Below, piece after piece: positions 1 through 9,781 of a stretch of DNA of 64,000 nucleotides (its first letter is position 1; every line of letters starts with the position of its first letter). Below the pieces are notes generated by a model. It was not told where the DNA came from. It worked only from the letters and a program-made list of their open reading frames with translations, and did not search any database. A program made the translations under genes and the position numbers. Origin of the DNA: G963702155 sp963702155. GTDB taxonomy: Bacteria; Pseudomonadota; Alphaproteobacteria; Micavibrionales; Micavibrionaceae. The stretch spans positions 620,001-684,000 of the forward strand of contig OY969717.1 of assembly GCA_963702155.1 (NCBI GenBank). The letters are read 5' to 3'.

Positions 1-389
1 TAGAAGGCGGCGCAAATAACAAAGGCATTATCGAAGCCGAATTCGATATTAGCCCCGATCTTTGGTTTTTCAAATGCCATTTTGAATCTGACCCCGTTAT
101 GCCGGGATGTCTTGGTCTAGATGCGCTATGGCAGCTTTTAGGTTTTTATTTGGGTTGGACAGGTGCAAAAGGCTCTGGCCGCGCTTTAGGCCTTGGCGAA
201 TTAAAACTGACTGGGCAGGTACAGCCAGATACAAAGCTTGTAAAATATGTGGTCAATTTAAAACGTGTTATAAATCGCAAGCTGGTTTTGGGGATTGGCG
301 ATGGCGAAATGTATGCCGATGGCAAACTTATATATGAAGCCAAAGGCCTCAAAGTTGGCTTGTTTGACAACCCATCTGCCATGAGCTAA
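1..389 (+). CDS. fabA: 3-hydroxydecanoyl-ACP dehydratase/isomerase FabA (3' part)
   Basis: Reading frame is open from position 3, so the 5' end lies outside the window. FabA dehydrates 3-hydroxyacyl-ACP and isomerises trans-2-decenoyl-ACP to cis-3, which starts unsaturated fatty acid synthesis in the cytoplasm. The visible segment holds the family signature [22 protein letters not shown], containing the catalytic His and the Asp of the partner site, and ends with the conserved LKVGLFD tail. It is followed 39 bp later by fabB, the usual FabA partner, so the two are almost certainly co-transcribed. Family assignment is secure; only the N-terminal part is missing. Confidence 0.96.
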   Translation, partial: EGGANNKGIIEAEFDISPDLWFFKCHFESDPVMPGCLGLDALWQLLGFYLGWTGAKGSGRALGLGELKLTGQVQPDTKLVKYVVNLKRVINRKLVLGIGDGEMYADGKLIYEAKGLKVGLFDNPSAMS

Positions 390-428
390 ATCGTTAAAAC
401 GTATAACGATTAAAAAGGAATTATAATT

Positions 429-1652
429 ATGACCCGCCGTGTTGTTATTACTGGTATAGGCATTATTTCTTGTATTGGAAACAATCAGGAAGAGGTTTTG
501 ACGTCCTTAAAGGCTGGAAAATCAGGTATTACCTTTTCCCCTGAATATGCCGAAATGGGCTTTCGCTCACATGTCTATGGCAAACCGGATATTGATCTGA
601 AAGACCATATTGATAAGCGGTTGTTCCGTTTTATGGGCGACGCCGCGGCGTATACCCATTTATCAATGGAGCAAGCGATTGCAGATTCAGGATTAAGCGA
701 AGATCAGGTAAGTAATCCGCGCACGGGTATTATTGTTGGGTCAGGCGGCCCATCCACGCGCGCGCAAGTCGAAGCGGCCGATATTTCCCGCGAAAAAGGC
801 CCAAAACGCGTAGGACCCTTTGCTGTGCCAAAGGCGATGTGCTCAACCACCTCGGCCACCGCCGCAACCAATTTTAAAATCAAAGGTGTAAATTATACAA
901 TTTCATCGGCTTGCTCAACATCCGCACACTGCATAGGCAACGCAACCGAGCAAATCCAGTGGGGCAAGCAAGACATAATGTTTGCCGGCGGCGGGGAAGA
1001 GCTTGATTGGACATTATCCGTATTATTTGATGCTATGGGCGCAATGTCATCCAAATATAATGATAGACCTGAAAAGGCCGCGCGTGCCTATGACGCGGAT
1101 CGCGATGGTTTTGTTATTGCCGGCGGAGGCGGCATTGTGGTGTTGGAAGAACTGGAACACGCAAAAGCACGCGGCGCAAAAATATATGCCGAAGTCACCG
1201 GATACGGCGCAACATCAGACGGACATGATATGGTTGCCCCAAGCGGTGAAGGCGGAAAACGCTGCATGGAGCAGGCACTATCAACCGTAAAAACGGCCGT
1301 AACATATATCAACACACATGGTACGAGTACACCCGTTGGTGATGTTAAAGAGATTGAAGCCATTCGCGACGTATTTGAAGATAAAGATATGCCGCATATA
1401 GGGGCAACAAAATCCATGACCGGGCATTCGCTTGGCGCTACAGGCGTACAGGAAACGATCTACAGCCTTCTGATGATGAATAACGACTTTGTCGCCGAAA
1501 GCATTAATATCGAAAACTTGGACGAATGTGCAGAAGGCCTGCCTATTGCACGCAAACGAATAGACAATGTCGATCATCAAACCATAATATCAAACAGCTT
1601 TGGCTTCGGCGGCACAAACTGTACCCTTGCCATCAGCAAGTATCAGGATTAA
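429..1652 (+). CDS. fabB: 3-oxoacyl-ACP synthase I FabB
   Basis: 407-residue condensing enzyme that elongates the cis-3-decenoyl-ACP made by FabA. The thiolase-fold Cys-His-His triad is visible: Cys at about residue 162 in [10 protein letters not shown], His in [11 protein letters not shown], and His in [12 protein letters not shown], plus the C-terminal glycine-rich FGFGGTN loop. The length is normal for FabB/FabF. Pairing with fabA argues for FabB rather than FabF. The ATG is preceded by AAAAGGAATTATAATT, a good ribosome binding site. Confidence 0.96.
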   Translation: MTRRVVITGIGIISCIGNNQEEVLTSLKAGKSGITFSPEYAEMGFRSHVYGKPDIDLKDHIDKRLFRFMGDAAAYTHLSMEQAIADSGLSEDQVSNPRTGIIVGSGGPSTRAQVEAADISREKGPKRVGPFAVPKAMCSTTSATAATNFKIKGVNYTISSACSTSAHCIGNATEQIQWGKQDIMFAGGGEELDWTLSVLFDAMGAMSSKYNDRPEKAARAYDADRDGFVIAGGGGIVVLEELEHAKARGAKIYAEVTGYGATSDGHDMVAPSGEGGKRCMEQALSTVKTAVTYINTHGTSTPVGDVKEIEAIRDVFEDKDMPHIGATKSMTGHSLGATGVQETIYSLLMMNNDFVAESINIENLDECAEGLPIARKRIDNVDHQTIISNSFGFGGTNCTLAISKYQD

Positions 1653-1655
1653 CCA

Positions 1656-1991
1656 ATGACAATCTCATATGATGATTTTTTAAAAGTCGATATCCGCATA
1701 GGTACAATTATTGAGGCACACAAATTTCCCGAAGCAAGAAAACCAGCATATAAACTCATAATAGATTTTGGCAAAGATATCGGAATAAAAAAATCATCGG
1801 CCCAAATAACAAAACACTATTCGCTCGAAAAATTAACAGGCAAAAAAATCATGGCCGTTGTCAATTTTCCCGAAAAACAAATCGGGCCATTTATGTCTCA
1901 ATGCCTGACACTCGGATTTTCCGACGAAAATGGCAATATTGTTTTAGCCACACCTGATAAAGAAACACCTGACGGCGCCCGATTACATTGA
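1656..1991 (+). CDS. csaA: CsaA-like tRNA-binding domain protein
   Basis: 111-residue stand-alone tRNA-binding (EMAP-II/Trbp111-like OB fold) protein. The start VDIRIGTIIEAHKFPEARKP and the later VVNFPEKQIGPFMSQCLTLG match the family, which includes the dimeric CsaA of Bacillus, proposed to act as a secretion chaperone or tRNA-binding factor. It starts 3 bp after the fabB stop and is followed 18 bp later by fabI, so it sits inside a fatty acid operon. A functional link to lipid synthesis is not evident; co-expression is inferred from spacing alone. Confidence 0.88.
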   Translation: MTISYDDFLKVDIRIGTIIEAHKFPEARKPAYKLIIDFGKDIGIKKSSAQITKHYSLEKLTGKKIMAVVNFPEKQIGPFMSQCLTLGFSDENGNIVLATPDKETPDGARLH

Positions 1992-2009
1992 GATAAGAAA
2001 GCTTAAAAT

Positions 2010-2810
2010 ATGAAAGACGTAATGAAAAATAAAAAAGGCCTTATTATGGGCGTCGCCAATGAAAAATCGATTGCCTGGGGTATAGCAAAAACGCTACACG
2101 AGCAGGGCGCGGAACTTGCTTTCACGTATCAGGGCGATGCCTTTGGTAAACGCGTAAAACCGCTCGCAGAAAGCCTGGACAGTACCCTTGTATTGGATTG
2201 TGATGTTCAAAAAGAAAGCGAGCTGGATACACTCTTCGAAAATATTAAATCCGAATGGGGCGAGCTGGATTTTATCGTTCACGCTATCGCCTATTCGAAT
2301 AAGGACGAATTACAAGGTCGGTATGTGGACACCTCTGTGGATAACTTCCTTAAAACTATGCATATATCCTGTTATTCGTTTACCTCAATTATGAGACGCG
2401 CCAAAGATTTAATGAAAGAAGGTAGTAGTGCAATAACCTTAAGCTATTATGGCGCAGAAAAAGTGATGCCAAATTATAATATTATGGGCGTCGCGAAAGC
2501 AGGATTGGAAGCCTCCGTACGTTATCTGGCGGCTGATTTGGGCCCTGATGGAATCCGTGTGAACGGTATCTCCGCAGGCCCTATGCGTACACTCGCTGGC
2601 GCAGTAATCGGCGGCGCGCGTACGACCTTTAAATATAACGTGATATCATCACCATTAAGACGCTCGGTAGAGCTTGATGAACTTGGCGGAGCAGGGCTGT
2701 ACCTACTCTCTGATCTATCATCCGCCGTTACAGGCGAAATCCACTACGTCGATTGCGGCTTTAACGCCGTTGGTATGCCCCCGCATGAGGGCTTAAAAGA
2801 GTTTGGCTAA
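2010..2810 (+). CDS. fabI: Enoyl-ACP reductase (NADH) FabI
   Basis: 266-residue short-chain dehydrogenase-type enzyme that performs the last reduction of each fatty acid elongation cycle. Visible marks are the FabI-type nucleotide loop KGLIMGVANEKSIAWGIA near the N-terminus, the AYSNKDELQGRYVDTS segment, and the catalytic Tyr-(6)-Lys site in LSYYGAEKVMPNYNIMGVAK. The length is typical. It closes the fabA-fabB-csaA-fabI run, and its last bases overlap a short opposing reading frame. Confidence 0.96.
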   Translation: MKDVMKNKKGLIMGVANEKSIAWGIAKTLHEQGAELAFTYQGDAFGKRVKPLAESLDSTLVLDCDVQKESELDTLFENIKSEWGELDFIVHAIAYSNKDELQGRYVDTSVDNFLKTMHISCYSFTSIMRRAKDLMKEGSSAITLSYYGAEKVMPNYNIMGVAKAGLEASVRYLAADLGPDGIRVNGISAGPMRTLAGAVIGGARTTFKYNVISSPLRRSVELDELGGAGLYLLSDLSSAVTGEIHYVDCGFNAVGMPPHEGLKEFG

Positions 2811-3043
2811 GATTTACCCGTACGCGCGCTTCCTATCGAGCTAAATTCGATCATACGCGTACAATCAACATCCGTTAAAATCATATTCTTTACATCGTAA
2901 ACGTTATTCAACAATTCCAATACATTGGATGCATTACATTCATAATGTTCGTGCCTATCAATTGATAAATACAGTGTTTCATCATCTTTAAACAAAGAAG
3001 AAATCATAGTTTTAGCAACATCACGTTTAAAATGTTCTTTCAT
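2807..3043 (-). CDS. Hypothetical protein, 78 aa
   Basis: Short acidic frame starting at an ATG and running four bases into the end of fabI. I recognise no family. The same frame stays open for about 30 codons upstream of the ATG (…NWDHEWVHID) without a usable start codon, so this may be the 3' part of a decayed gene rather than an intact one. No clear ribosome binding site precedes the ATG. Confidence 0.4.
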   Translation of the reverse strand: MKEHFKRDVAKTMISSLFKDDETLYLSIDRHEHYECNASNVLELLNNVYDVKNMILTDVDCTRMIEFSSIGSARTGKS

Positions 3044-3126
3044 ATCAATATGAACCCATTCATGATCCCAATTGATTTTAGAATTTTTTCTATAATTTGC
3101 TTTTATATAAGAGTTTTAGAATCCAT

Positions 3127-3879
3127 TTAATGAATCGTCAATAACCCCTCTTTAATCACATCCGGTGCATCACTAAAAAAGCCATCCACGCCCCAGCTTT
3201 GTAAAGTACGCGCCTTATCCGGCTGATTAACCGTATATGCCAACACAGAAAGCTCTATATCAAGAATGCTTTCAACTTGCTCCCGCGTAACGGATCCGGC
3301 GTTCACGTTAACTGTAGAAACTTTCAAATAATCCGCAAGCTCGGCCCAGTTCTCCGGCCATTCTTCGGGTAATAACAAACCACGATGCCAATCCTGCGCC
3401 ATATCATGGGCGACTTCTAAACACACATGTTGAAAGCTAGATATGAGTAATTTATCATGGGCGTCCCAATATTGAGAAAGAAGATCAAGCGTAATTTCTG
3501 CCGTTTCTTTCTCGCGTCCGGGGCAGGGCTTTATTTCCAAATTAAGACCCAGATTATGCTGTATTAAAACATCTATGGCCTCTTCCAAAGTAGGAATTGT
3601 AATCCCTGCAAACCCGTCGGAAAACCAGCTACCGGCCTCTAATTCTTTAACCGCGTCATAGGTCATCGAAGAAACAGCACCTGAACCATTGGTTGTGCGC
3701 TCTAAATTATCATCATGAAACAATATTGGAATGTCATCCTGCGTTAACTTCACATCAAGCTCCACCCATTCAAGCCCCATATCGGCGGCTGTATGTATGC
3801 CTTCCAAAGTGTTCTCTGGCGCGTATGCCGCCACACCGCGATGACCAATAATTTTAGGTAATTTAAGTGTCATAAACAA
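3127..3879 (-). CDS. Glycerophosphodiester phosphodiesterase family protein
   Basis: 250-residue TIM-barrel phosphodiesterase that hydrolyses glycerophosphodiesters to glycerol-3-phosphate and an alcohol. The signature is clear: IGHRGVAAYAPENTLEG near the N-terminus (catalytic His-Arg and Glu), VELDVKLTQDDIPILFHD (metal-binding Glu-Asp and second His), and the ending LQSWGVDGFFSDAPD. No signal peptide is seen, so it is a cytoplasmic UgpQ-type enzyme. It lies downstream of pnp on the same strand but beyond a strong terminator, so it probably has its own promoter. Confidence 0.93.
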   Translation of the reverse strand: MFMTLKLPKIIGHRGVAAYAPENTLEGIHTAADMGLEWVELDVKLTQDDIPILFHDDNLERTTNGSGAVSSMTYDAVKELEAGSWFSDGFAGITIPTLEEAIDVLIQHNLGLNLEIKPCPGREKETAEITLDLLSQYWDAHDKLLISSFQHVCLEVAHDMAQDWHRGLLLPEEWPENWAELADYLKVSTVNVNAGSVTREQVESILDIELSVLAYTVNQPDKARTLQSWGVDGFFSDAPDVIKEGLLTIH

Positions 3880-3894
3880 TCCTCTTGTAATAAA

Positions 3895-3920
3895 AGAGGG
3901 ACAGTAAAAACCATCCCTCT
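3895..3920 (-). terminator. Rho-independent terminator after pnp
   Basis: Seven-base arms AGAGGGA and TCCCTCT enclose a 12-base loop. On the minus strand the stem is followed by TTTTATT. It lies 26 bp beyond the pnp stop and just before the GDPD gene. Confidence 0.75.
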
Positions 3921-3946
3921 ATTTAAAACAAAATACGTATAAAGAT

Positions 3947-6093
3947 TTAAGCTTCTTTCTTGTTGCGCTTGTCTTCAACCTCGATTTTATCGCCGGTCTC
4001 TTGATCAACGCGCTTCATGGAAAGTTTGACCTTACCGCGGTCATCCATACCAATACAAAGCACTTTAACCTCATCACCTTCATTGACAATGTCGGTTGTT
4101 TTGGCGACACGGTAATCGGCCAATTCAGAAATATGAACAAGACCATCGTGCGCACCCATAAAGTTTACAAACGCACCAAAATCAACAGTTTTGACAACTT
4201 TACCATCATAGACTTTGCCGACTTCCGGCTCTTCCGTGATGTCTTCAATCATCTTCTCGGCTTTTTCGATTGCTTCCATACTAGAGGCAGCGATTTTGAT
4301 TGTACCATCATCATCAATATCAATTTTAGTTTCGGTAACCTCGATAATCTCGCGGATAACTTTACCGCCCGTTCCAATAACATCACGGATTTTATCCGTA
4401 GGAATGCTGATTGTAACAATTTGCGGTGCATTAGCGTTTAATTCGCTACGGGCTTCGGTCAAAGCTTTGGCCATTTCACCCAGAATATGCAAACGGCCAT
4501 CTTTGGCCTGATCCAAAGCAATTTTCATGATCTCTTCGGTAATAGATGTGATCTTGATATCCATTTGAAGCGCAGTAATACCATCTTGGTACCGGCAACT
4601 TTAAAGTCCATATCCCCAAGATGATCTTCATCACCAAGAATATCGGTTAGAACCGCAAAGTTATCACTATCCTTGATCAGGCCCATCGCAATACCGGCAA
4701 CGGGGCGTTTTAAAGGCACACCCGCATCCATAAGCGCAAGTGAATGCACCACAAACAGATGCCATAGAGACTAGATCCATTAGATTCTGTGATTTCGGAA
4801 ACGACACGCATGGTGTACGGGAAATCTTCTGCTTCCGGCAAAAGCGGATTAATCGCGCGCCATGCCAGTTTTCCGTGGCCAATTTCACGGCGACCAGGCG
4901 GGCCCATACGCCCGGCTTCTCCAACTGAATATGGCGGGAAGTTATAATGAAGCAAGAACCGCTCGCGCGTATTCGCCTTCCAAGCGCATCCATGATTTGC
5001 TCATCCTGACCTGTACCAAGTGTTGTCACCACAAGCGCTTGTGTTTCGCCACGCGTAAATAGGGCAGATCCATGTGTACGTGGCAAAATGCCAACTTCGG
5101 CAACAATCGGGCGCACTGTCTTGGTATCACGTCGTCAATACGCTTGCCGGATTTCAAAATTTGTCCGCGTACAACATCGGCTTCCAGTGATTTGAACTTA
5201 CTGCTTACAACCTTCGCAATCAATACCTTTTTCTTCGTTGGTAAACTCTTCAATAGCTTCATCACGAACCGCACCAACAGCTGTCTGACGCTCAAGCTTG
5301 TCCTTAATCCCATATGCTTTTTCAACATCCTTTGCGTATTTCTTCTTGATATCCGTTTCCAAGCTTTTGAATTTCCTTTGGTGTCTCATCAATGTCCCAC
5401 ATATCTTTTGCACACATTTCGGCAAGATCGATAATACCATCAATCACCGGCTGATACGCTTCGTGTCCTGCACGTAACAGCACCAAGCATAATTTCTTCG
5501 GTCAATTCTTGCGCTTCTGATTCAACCATCAAAACGCCTTCTTTCGTACCGGCAACAACCAGATCAAGATCGGTATCTGCAACTTCATGCATTGTCGGGT
5601 TAACAACGTATTCGCCATCTTTATAACGATACGCGCGCCCGCCAATCGGGCCCATGAATGGAATACCGGAAATTGTAAGCGCAGCAGATGCACCAATCAT
5701 GGCAACCATATCCGGGTCATTTTCTAGATCATGTGAGATAACAGTCAAAACAACCTGAACTTCGTTTAAAAAGCCTTTAGGAAATAATGGGCGGATAGGG
5801 CGGTCAATCAAGGCGTGATGTCAGTGTTTCTTTTTCAGATGGACGCGCTTCACGTTTGAAAAAGCCACCTGGAATTTTACCGGCCGCATATGTTTTTTCC
5901 TGATAATGAACGGAAAGCGGGAAGAAATCTTGACCTTCACGTAATAGATTTTGATCCGGTTACGGCACATAAAACACTTGTCCCGCCAATTGTGGCAATA
6001 ACACAACCATCGGCCTGACGGGCGATTTTGCCTGTTTCCAAGTGTCAGCGTTTTACCTGCAAAATCGATTTCTTTTCTATAAACTTTAAACAT
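3947..6093 (-). CDS. pnp: Polyribonucleotide nucleotidyltransferase (PNPase), frameshifted in this sequence
   Basis: 3'-5' phosphorolytic exoribonuclease of the RNA degradosome. Read across frames, the protein runs from [18 protein letters not shown] through [36 protein letters not shown] and ALGRR to a KH domain ([20 protein letters not shown]) and an S1 domain ([18 protein letters not shown]). The span predicts about 715 residues, normal for the family. However, 4560-6093 is broken by at least seven frame changes, while the last 205 codons are clean. Conserved sequence continues in the new frame at each break, which points to indel errors in the sequence rather than decay. Usually pnp follows rpsO directly; here gpmI lies between them. 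Confidence 0.9.
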
Positions 6094-6139
6094 GTATTGT
6101 CCTTCTTTGTTTTAATACATAAAAGCAACCCTTACATCT

Positions 6140-6162
6140 CTTGTATGCCCAATGCATACAAG
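6140..6162. promoter_or_regulatory. Inverted repeat in the pnp/gpmI divergent region
   Basis: Perfect nine-base arms CTTGTATGC and GCATACAAG flank five bases. It sits 47 bp upstream of pnp, inside the likely leader, and about 240 bp upstream of gpmI. It could be an operator or a leader hairpin. PNPase leaders in enterobacteria carry a hairpin used for autoregulation, but no T-run or known motif settles the role here. The rest of 6094-6398 shows nothing I can name. Confidence 0.4.
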
Positions 6163-6398
6163 ACAGGTTGCAAACTTAAAAAGTGAAATAAAAGGGAAAG
6201 AGCGTTTTTTGATCCTCGGCGGACAAATGAAAACATAAAGCTTTAGCGATATGCGCTCATCAGTCAACCGATTAACAGTGTACGCCTCTTCTCATACAAA
6301 GACGGTTAAAAGCCTTTATCGACTTTCATTTCAGGTATATCCATGCCATTATATGAACCTGTTGTCAAAGGAAACGTAAGATTTAAGGCCTTTATTAT

Positions 6399-7928
6399 AT
6401 GAGTACAGATAAGTATAAACCCGTTGTTTTATGCATTATGGATGGATGGGGCGTTGGCGATGGTGGCGAATTTGATGCGATTGCCTCTGCCGATACACCA
6501 AATTGGGATCGGATCAGTCAAAATAACCCAAAATGTCATCTGAAAACATATGGCTTGGATGTTGGTTTGCCAGAGGGGCAAATGGGCAATTCAGAGGTTG
6601 GGCACATGAATATAGGTGCAGGCCGCGTCGTTATGCAATTCCTGCCCCGAATTGCCAAAGCATTTGCCAATGATGATGTAAAAGAACTGGAAGCTTTTAA
6701 AGCACTCATATCATCTCTAAACGAAAGCGGCGGCGCATGTCATTTGATGGGGCTCATATCTGATGGAGGCGTGCACGCGCATATTGACCATGTTGTGAAC
6801 CTTGCAAAGACCTTAGCCGCCTTTGAAATTAGAACCTACATTCATGTATTTACAGACGGGCGCGACACCCCGCCCAAAAGCGGTAAAGCCTTCGTCGAGA
6901 ATTTACAAAACAAAATTGAGGCTTTGAAAGGTGTAACCATTGCAACCCTATCCGGCCGTTACTACGCCATGGATCGCGATAAAAGATGGGAACGTACAGA
7001 GGCCGCCTATAACACAATTGTGAAGGCAGAAGGGCGCACTTTTGCCAATGCAGCGCAAATCGTAGGTAGTAACTATGATGATGACACATATGATGAATTT
7101 GTAGTGCCGGCAACCTGCGCGGGCTATGAAGGCATGAAAGATGGCGATGCGATTTTGTTCGCAAATTTCCGCGGTGATCGCGCGCGACAAATATTAAACG
7201 CGTTTTTGGATGAAGAATTTGACGGTTTCAATCGCGGCGAGCCTATATCATTCTCAAAAGCCGTCGGCATGGTTGAATATTCAGATGACCTTAATCAAAA
7301 AATGGCCACATTATTTCCACCGCAAAAATATGAAAATATCTTTGGAAAAGTGTTATCAGAAAACGGTTTAAAACAACTTCGCATGGCCGAAACCGAAAAA
7401 TATCCGCATGTTACGTTTTTCTTTAATGGCGGAAAGGAAGATGAATTTGAAGGCGAAAAACGCATTATGGTGGCGTCTCCTAAGGTTGCAACTTATGATC
7501 TACAGCCTGAAATGTCCGCGCCAGAGTTAACTGAAAAGCTTTTAGCTGCCATCAAAACCAATGAATTTGATGCGGTTATTATAAATTACGCCAACCCTGA
7601 CATGGTCGGCCATACTGGCGATATAATTGCCGCACGTAAGGCTGTAGAAACCGTGGATAATGCAATCGGACAAATTAATGAACTGTTGCTTGAAAAGGGT
7701 GGCGCACTCATTCTGACTGCAGATCACGGCAATGCCGATAAAATGTATGATGAAAACACCGATGGACCCCATACCGCCCATACATTGAACCTTGTACCAT
7801 TTGTTGTAAGCGGGGCAGGGGATATTACATTAAAAGACGGCTGCCTCGCCGATATAGCCCCAACAATGCTTGAACTTCTGGGTGTTAAAAAGCCTGAAGA
7901 AATGACAGGCGAAAGCTTGATAAGTTGA
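6399..7928 (+). CDS. gpmI: Cofactor-independent phosphoglycerate mutase GpmI
   Basis: 509-residue metalloenzyme of the alkaline phosphatase superfamily interconverting 3- and 2-phosphoglycerate in glycolysis. Visible are the first metal ligand in IMDGWGVG (about residue 15), the phosphorylated Ser in QMGNSEVGHMNIGAGRVV (Ser65), the HVFTDGRDTPP loop, and the C-terminal metal ligands in NYANPDMVGHTGD and LTADHGNADKM. Full length. It is transcribed away from pnp and ends at a terminator shared with rpsO. Confidence 0.97.
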   Translation: MSTDKYKPVVLCIMDGWGVGDGGEFDAIASADTPNWDRISQNNPKCHLKTYGLDVGLPEGQMGNSEVGHMNIGAGRVVMQFLPRIAKAFANDDVKELEAFKALISSLNESGGACHLMGLISDGGVHAHIDHVVNLAKTLAAFEIRTYIHVFTDGRDTPPKSGKAFVENLQNKIEALKGVTIATLSGRYYAMDRDKRWERTEAAYNTIVKAEGRTFANAAQIVGSNYDDDTYDEFVVPATCAGYEGMKDGDAILFANFRGDRARQILNAFLDEEFDGFNRGEPISFSKAVGMVEYSDDLNQKMATLFPPQKYENIFGKVLSENGLKQLRMAETEKYPHVTFFFNGGKEDEFEGEKRIMVASPKVATYDLQPEMSAPELTEKLLAAIKTNEFDAVIINYANPDMVGHTGDIIAARKAVETVDNAIGQINELLLEKGGALILTADHGNADKMYDENTDGPHTAHTLNLVPFVVSGAGDITLKDGCLADIAPTMLELLGVKKPEEMTGESLIS

Positions 7929-8022
7929 TATGTCTAAAGAACTTGAGTGTAATAGGTTACAAAAAGATAATTTTAAAAAGTATATTGATTTAATAATAGG
8001 TTTAAATCTTAACTAAACAAAA

Positions 8023-8042
8023 AACCGCCTTTATAAGGCGGT
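8023..8042. terminator. Bidirectional terminator between gpmI and rpsO
   Basis: Stem AACCGCCTT/AAGGCGGTT with a two-base loop. On the minus strand it runs into TTTTTT (rpsO end); on the plus strand it is followed by CTTATTTATT (gpmI end). The genes converge on it. Confidence 0.85.
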
Positions 8043-8074
8043 TCTTATTTATTCCGGTCATAAAATAATAAAAT

Positions 8075-8344
8075 CTAGCGACGAATGCCAAGCGCTTCGA
8101 TAAGCTTCTTATAACGCTCTTCATCTTTACTGCGCGTATAATCCAAAAGCTTACGACGCTTTGCCACCATCGCCAAAAGGCCGCGGCGGCTGTGGAAGTC
8201 TTTTTTATGCTGTTGCATATGCTTGGATAATTCATTGATACGGTTAGTTAAAATGGCAACCTGAACCTCTGGTGAACCGGTGTCATTTTTATCCGCTTGA
8301 AACTCTTTAATAACGTCTTGTTTTTTTTCTTTTGTAATCGACAT
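8075..8344 (-). CDS. rpsO: 30S ribosomal protein S15
   Basis: 89 residues, the standard S15 length, with the conserved core [29 protein letters not shown] and the [20 protein letters not shown] tail that contacts 16S rRNA. It is the last gene of the nusA-infB-rbfA-truB-rpsO run and is followed directly by a terminator. AGGAG precedes the ATG. Confidence 0.98.
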   Translation of the reverse strand: MSITKEKKQDVIKEFQADKNDTGSPEVQVAILTNRINELSKHMQQHKKDFHSRRGLLAMVAKRRKLLDYTRSKDEERYKKLIEALGIRR

Positions 8345-8358
8345 CTTTTCACTCCTAT

Positions 8359-9330
8359 TTATAAATTAAAAACACGAACGGGTTGAACCTTTGCACCATT
8401 TACCTCGATCAAGGCAATTGGCGTTCCTTCAAAAACAGCGAGCCCTTCCGCGTAATCATCCGGGCCATTTGTCTCCAAACCAGCTTTAACCAATCGGTTA
8501 TAATCAGGCTTGGCAATGAAGGTAAGCATATTCCCATTCTTCATTTTGACCATTTCATCCGCCTTTAATGGAAGAGCCGGGATGTCGTCCAGCGACCGCT
8601 CCAAAGGCAAAATGGCCGGATACTGAGAAATATCAGTTTCACCAGCATCGTGCAGCGAACTATAATCAAACTCTTCCAGCTCTGCAAGCGAAATCGCATA
8701 CTCAGCTCTAAACGGCCCAACGCGCGTACGCCTAAGCGCAGATATATACCCGCACGTACCAAGCTCGGCCGCAATATCACGTGCAAAGGCGCGAACATAT
8801 GTGCCTTTACCGCAATCCATTCTAAAAGAAGCGCTCTCTTTTTCCGTATTTATAATATTAATAGCTTCGATATAAACCGGCCTGCTTTTTAATTCTACAT
8901 CCGTACCACCGCGCGCCAAATCATATGCGCGCGCGCCATCCACTTTGATAGCAGAATATTTTGGCGGAACCTGCTCAATATCACCAATATATGGCAAAAG
9001 GGCGGCCTCTATATCCTTTAGTGCAGGGCGCACATCGCTTGTTTCCAAAACCTCGCCCTCAGCATCTAACGTATCGCGATGCTCTCCCCAGGTAACTGTA
9101 AATTCGTAGGTTTTCATTGCATTTTGTGCAAAAGCAATTGTTTTGGTTGCCTCCCCAAGGGCAATGGGTAAAACCCCCGTTGCAAGCGGATCAAGCGTAC
9201 CGGCATGTCCGGCTTTCTGTGCCTTATGAAGCCAGCGGATTTTTCCAACCGCTTGTGTTGACGTCATATCATATGGTTTATCAAAATTGACCCAGCCATG
9301 AAGAGCCAAACCTTTACGTTTTCGTGACAT
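8359..9330 (-). CDS. truB: tRNA pseudouridine(55) synthase TruB
   Basis: 323-residue enzyme making pseudouridine 55 in the T-loop of tRNAs. The catalytic Asp lies at about residue 47 in [23 protein letters not shown]. The [17 protein letters not shown] and [17 protein letters not shown] motifs follow, with a C-terminal PUA-like extension. It stands 15 bp upstream of rpsO and 16 bp downstream of rbfA, so co-transcription is expected. Confidence 0.96.
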   Translation of the reverse strand: MSRKRKGLALHGWVNFDKPYDMTSTQAVGKIRWLHKAQKAGHAGTLDPLATGVLPIALGEATKTIAFAQNAMKTYEFTVTWGEHRDTLDAEGEVLETSDVRPALKDIEAALLPYIGDIEQVPPKYSAIKVDGARAYDLARGGTDVELKSRPVYIEAINIINTEKESASFRMDCGKGTYVRAFARDIAAELGTCGYISALRRTRVGPFRAEYAISLAELEEFDYSSLHDAGETDISQYPAILPLERSLDDIPALPLKADEMVKMKNGNMLTFIAKPDYNRLVKAGLETNGPDDYAEGLAVFEGTPIALIEVNGAKVQPVRVFNL

Positions 9331-9345
9331 AATTTTATTAGATTT

Positions 9346-9714
9346 CTATTTTTTGATATCGCGTAACAAGCTTTCAATGCGGTCAACCTCATCAAACGTT
9401 TCATCGCGTTTAAACCTTACACGCGGCGTAAATTTTAAGTTTGAATTGCGATTAATATCCTTTTGAAACTCATTGGACTCTGCGTTTAAAGCCACCAATA
9501 TCTTTTCCAAATTCTCTCCGCCAAGTGACATGACATAGGCCGTGGCATTGCGAAGATCGGGGCTACATCGCACTTCTGTACAAGAAATACCATTCGCATT
9601 AATCAGCACCTCATGATGAAAATGCCCGCGCGACAGGCTTTCTGCAATAATATGGCGAATTAATTCACCGGCGCGTAACTGACGCTGTGATGGTTCTTTG
9701 TTTGATTTTTTCAT
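9346..9714 (-). CDS. rbfA: Ribosome-binding factor A
   Basis: 122-residue KH-fold protein for late 30S maturation and 16S 5' end processing. Typical features are SQRQLRAGELIRHIIAESL at the start, EVRCSPDLRNATAYVMSLGG in the middle, and the C-terminal LKFTPRVRFKRDETFDEVDRIESLL. It lies between infB and truB in the usual order. Confidence 0.95.
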   Translation of the reverse strand: MKKSNKEPSQRQLRAGELIRHIIAESLSRGHFHHEVLINANGISCTEVRCSPDLRNATAYVMSLGGENLEKILVALNAESNEFQKDINRNSNLKFTPRVRFKRDETFDEVDRIESLLRDIKK

Positions 9715-9781
9715 TTAAGCTTCAGGCGTATATGGTTTACGGCGTAACAAAGCATGCTAAAGGCTCTCTTTGTTTCTCTAT

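Noticed and set aside
3947..6093. pnp as a true pseudogene
   Set aside because: The conserved protein continues across every break, and similar break clusters hit essential nusA; sequence error is simpler.
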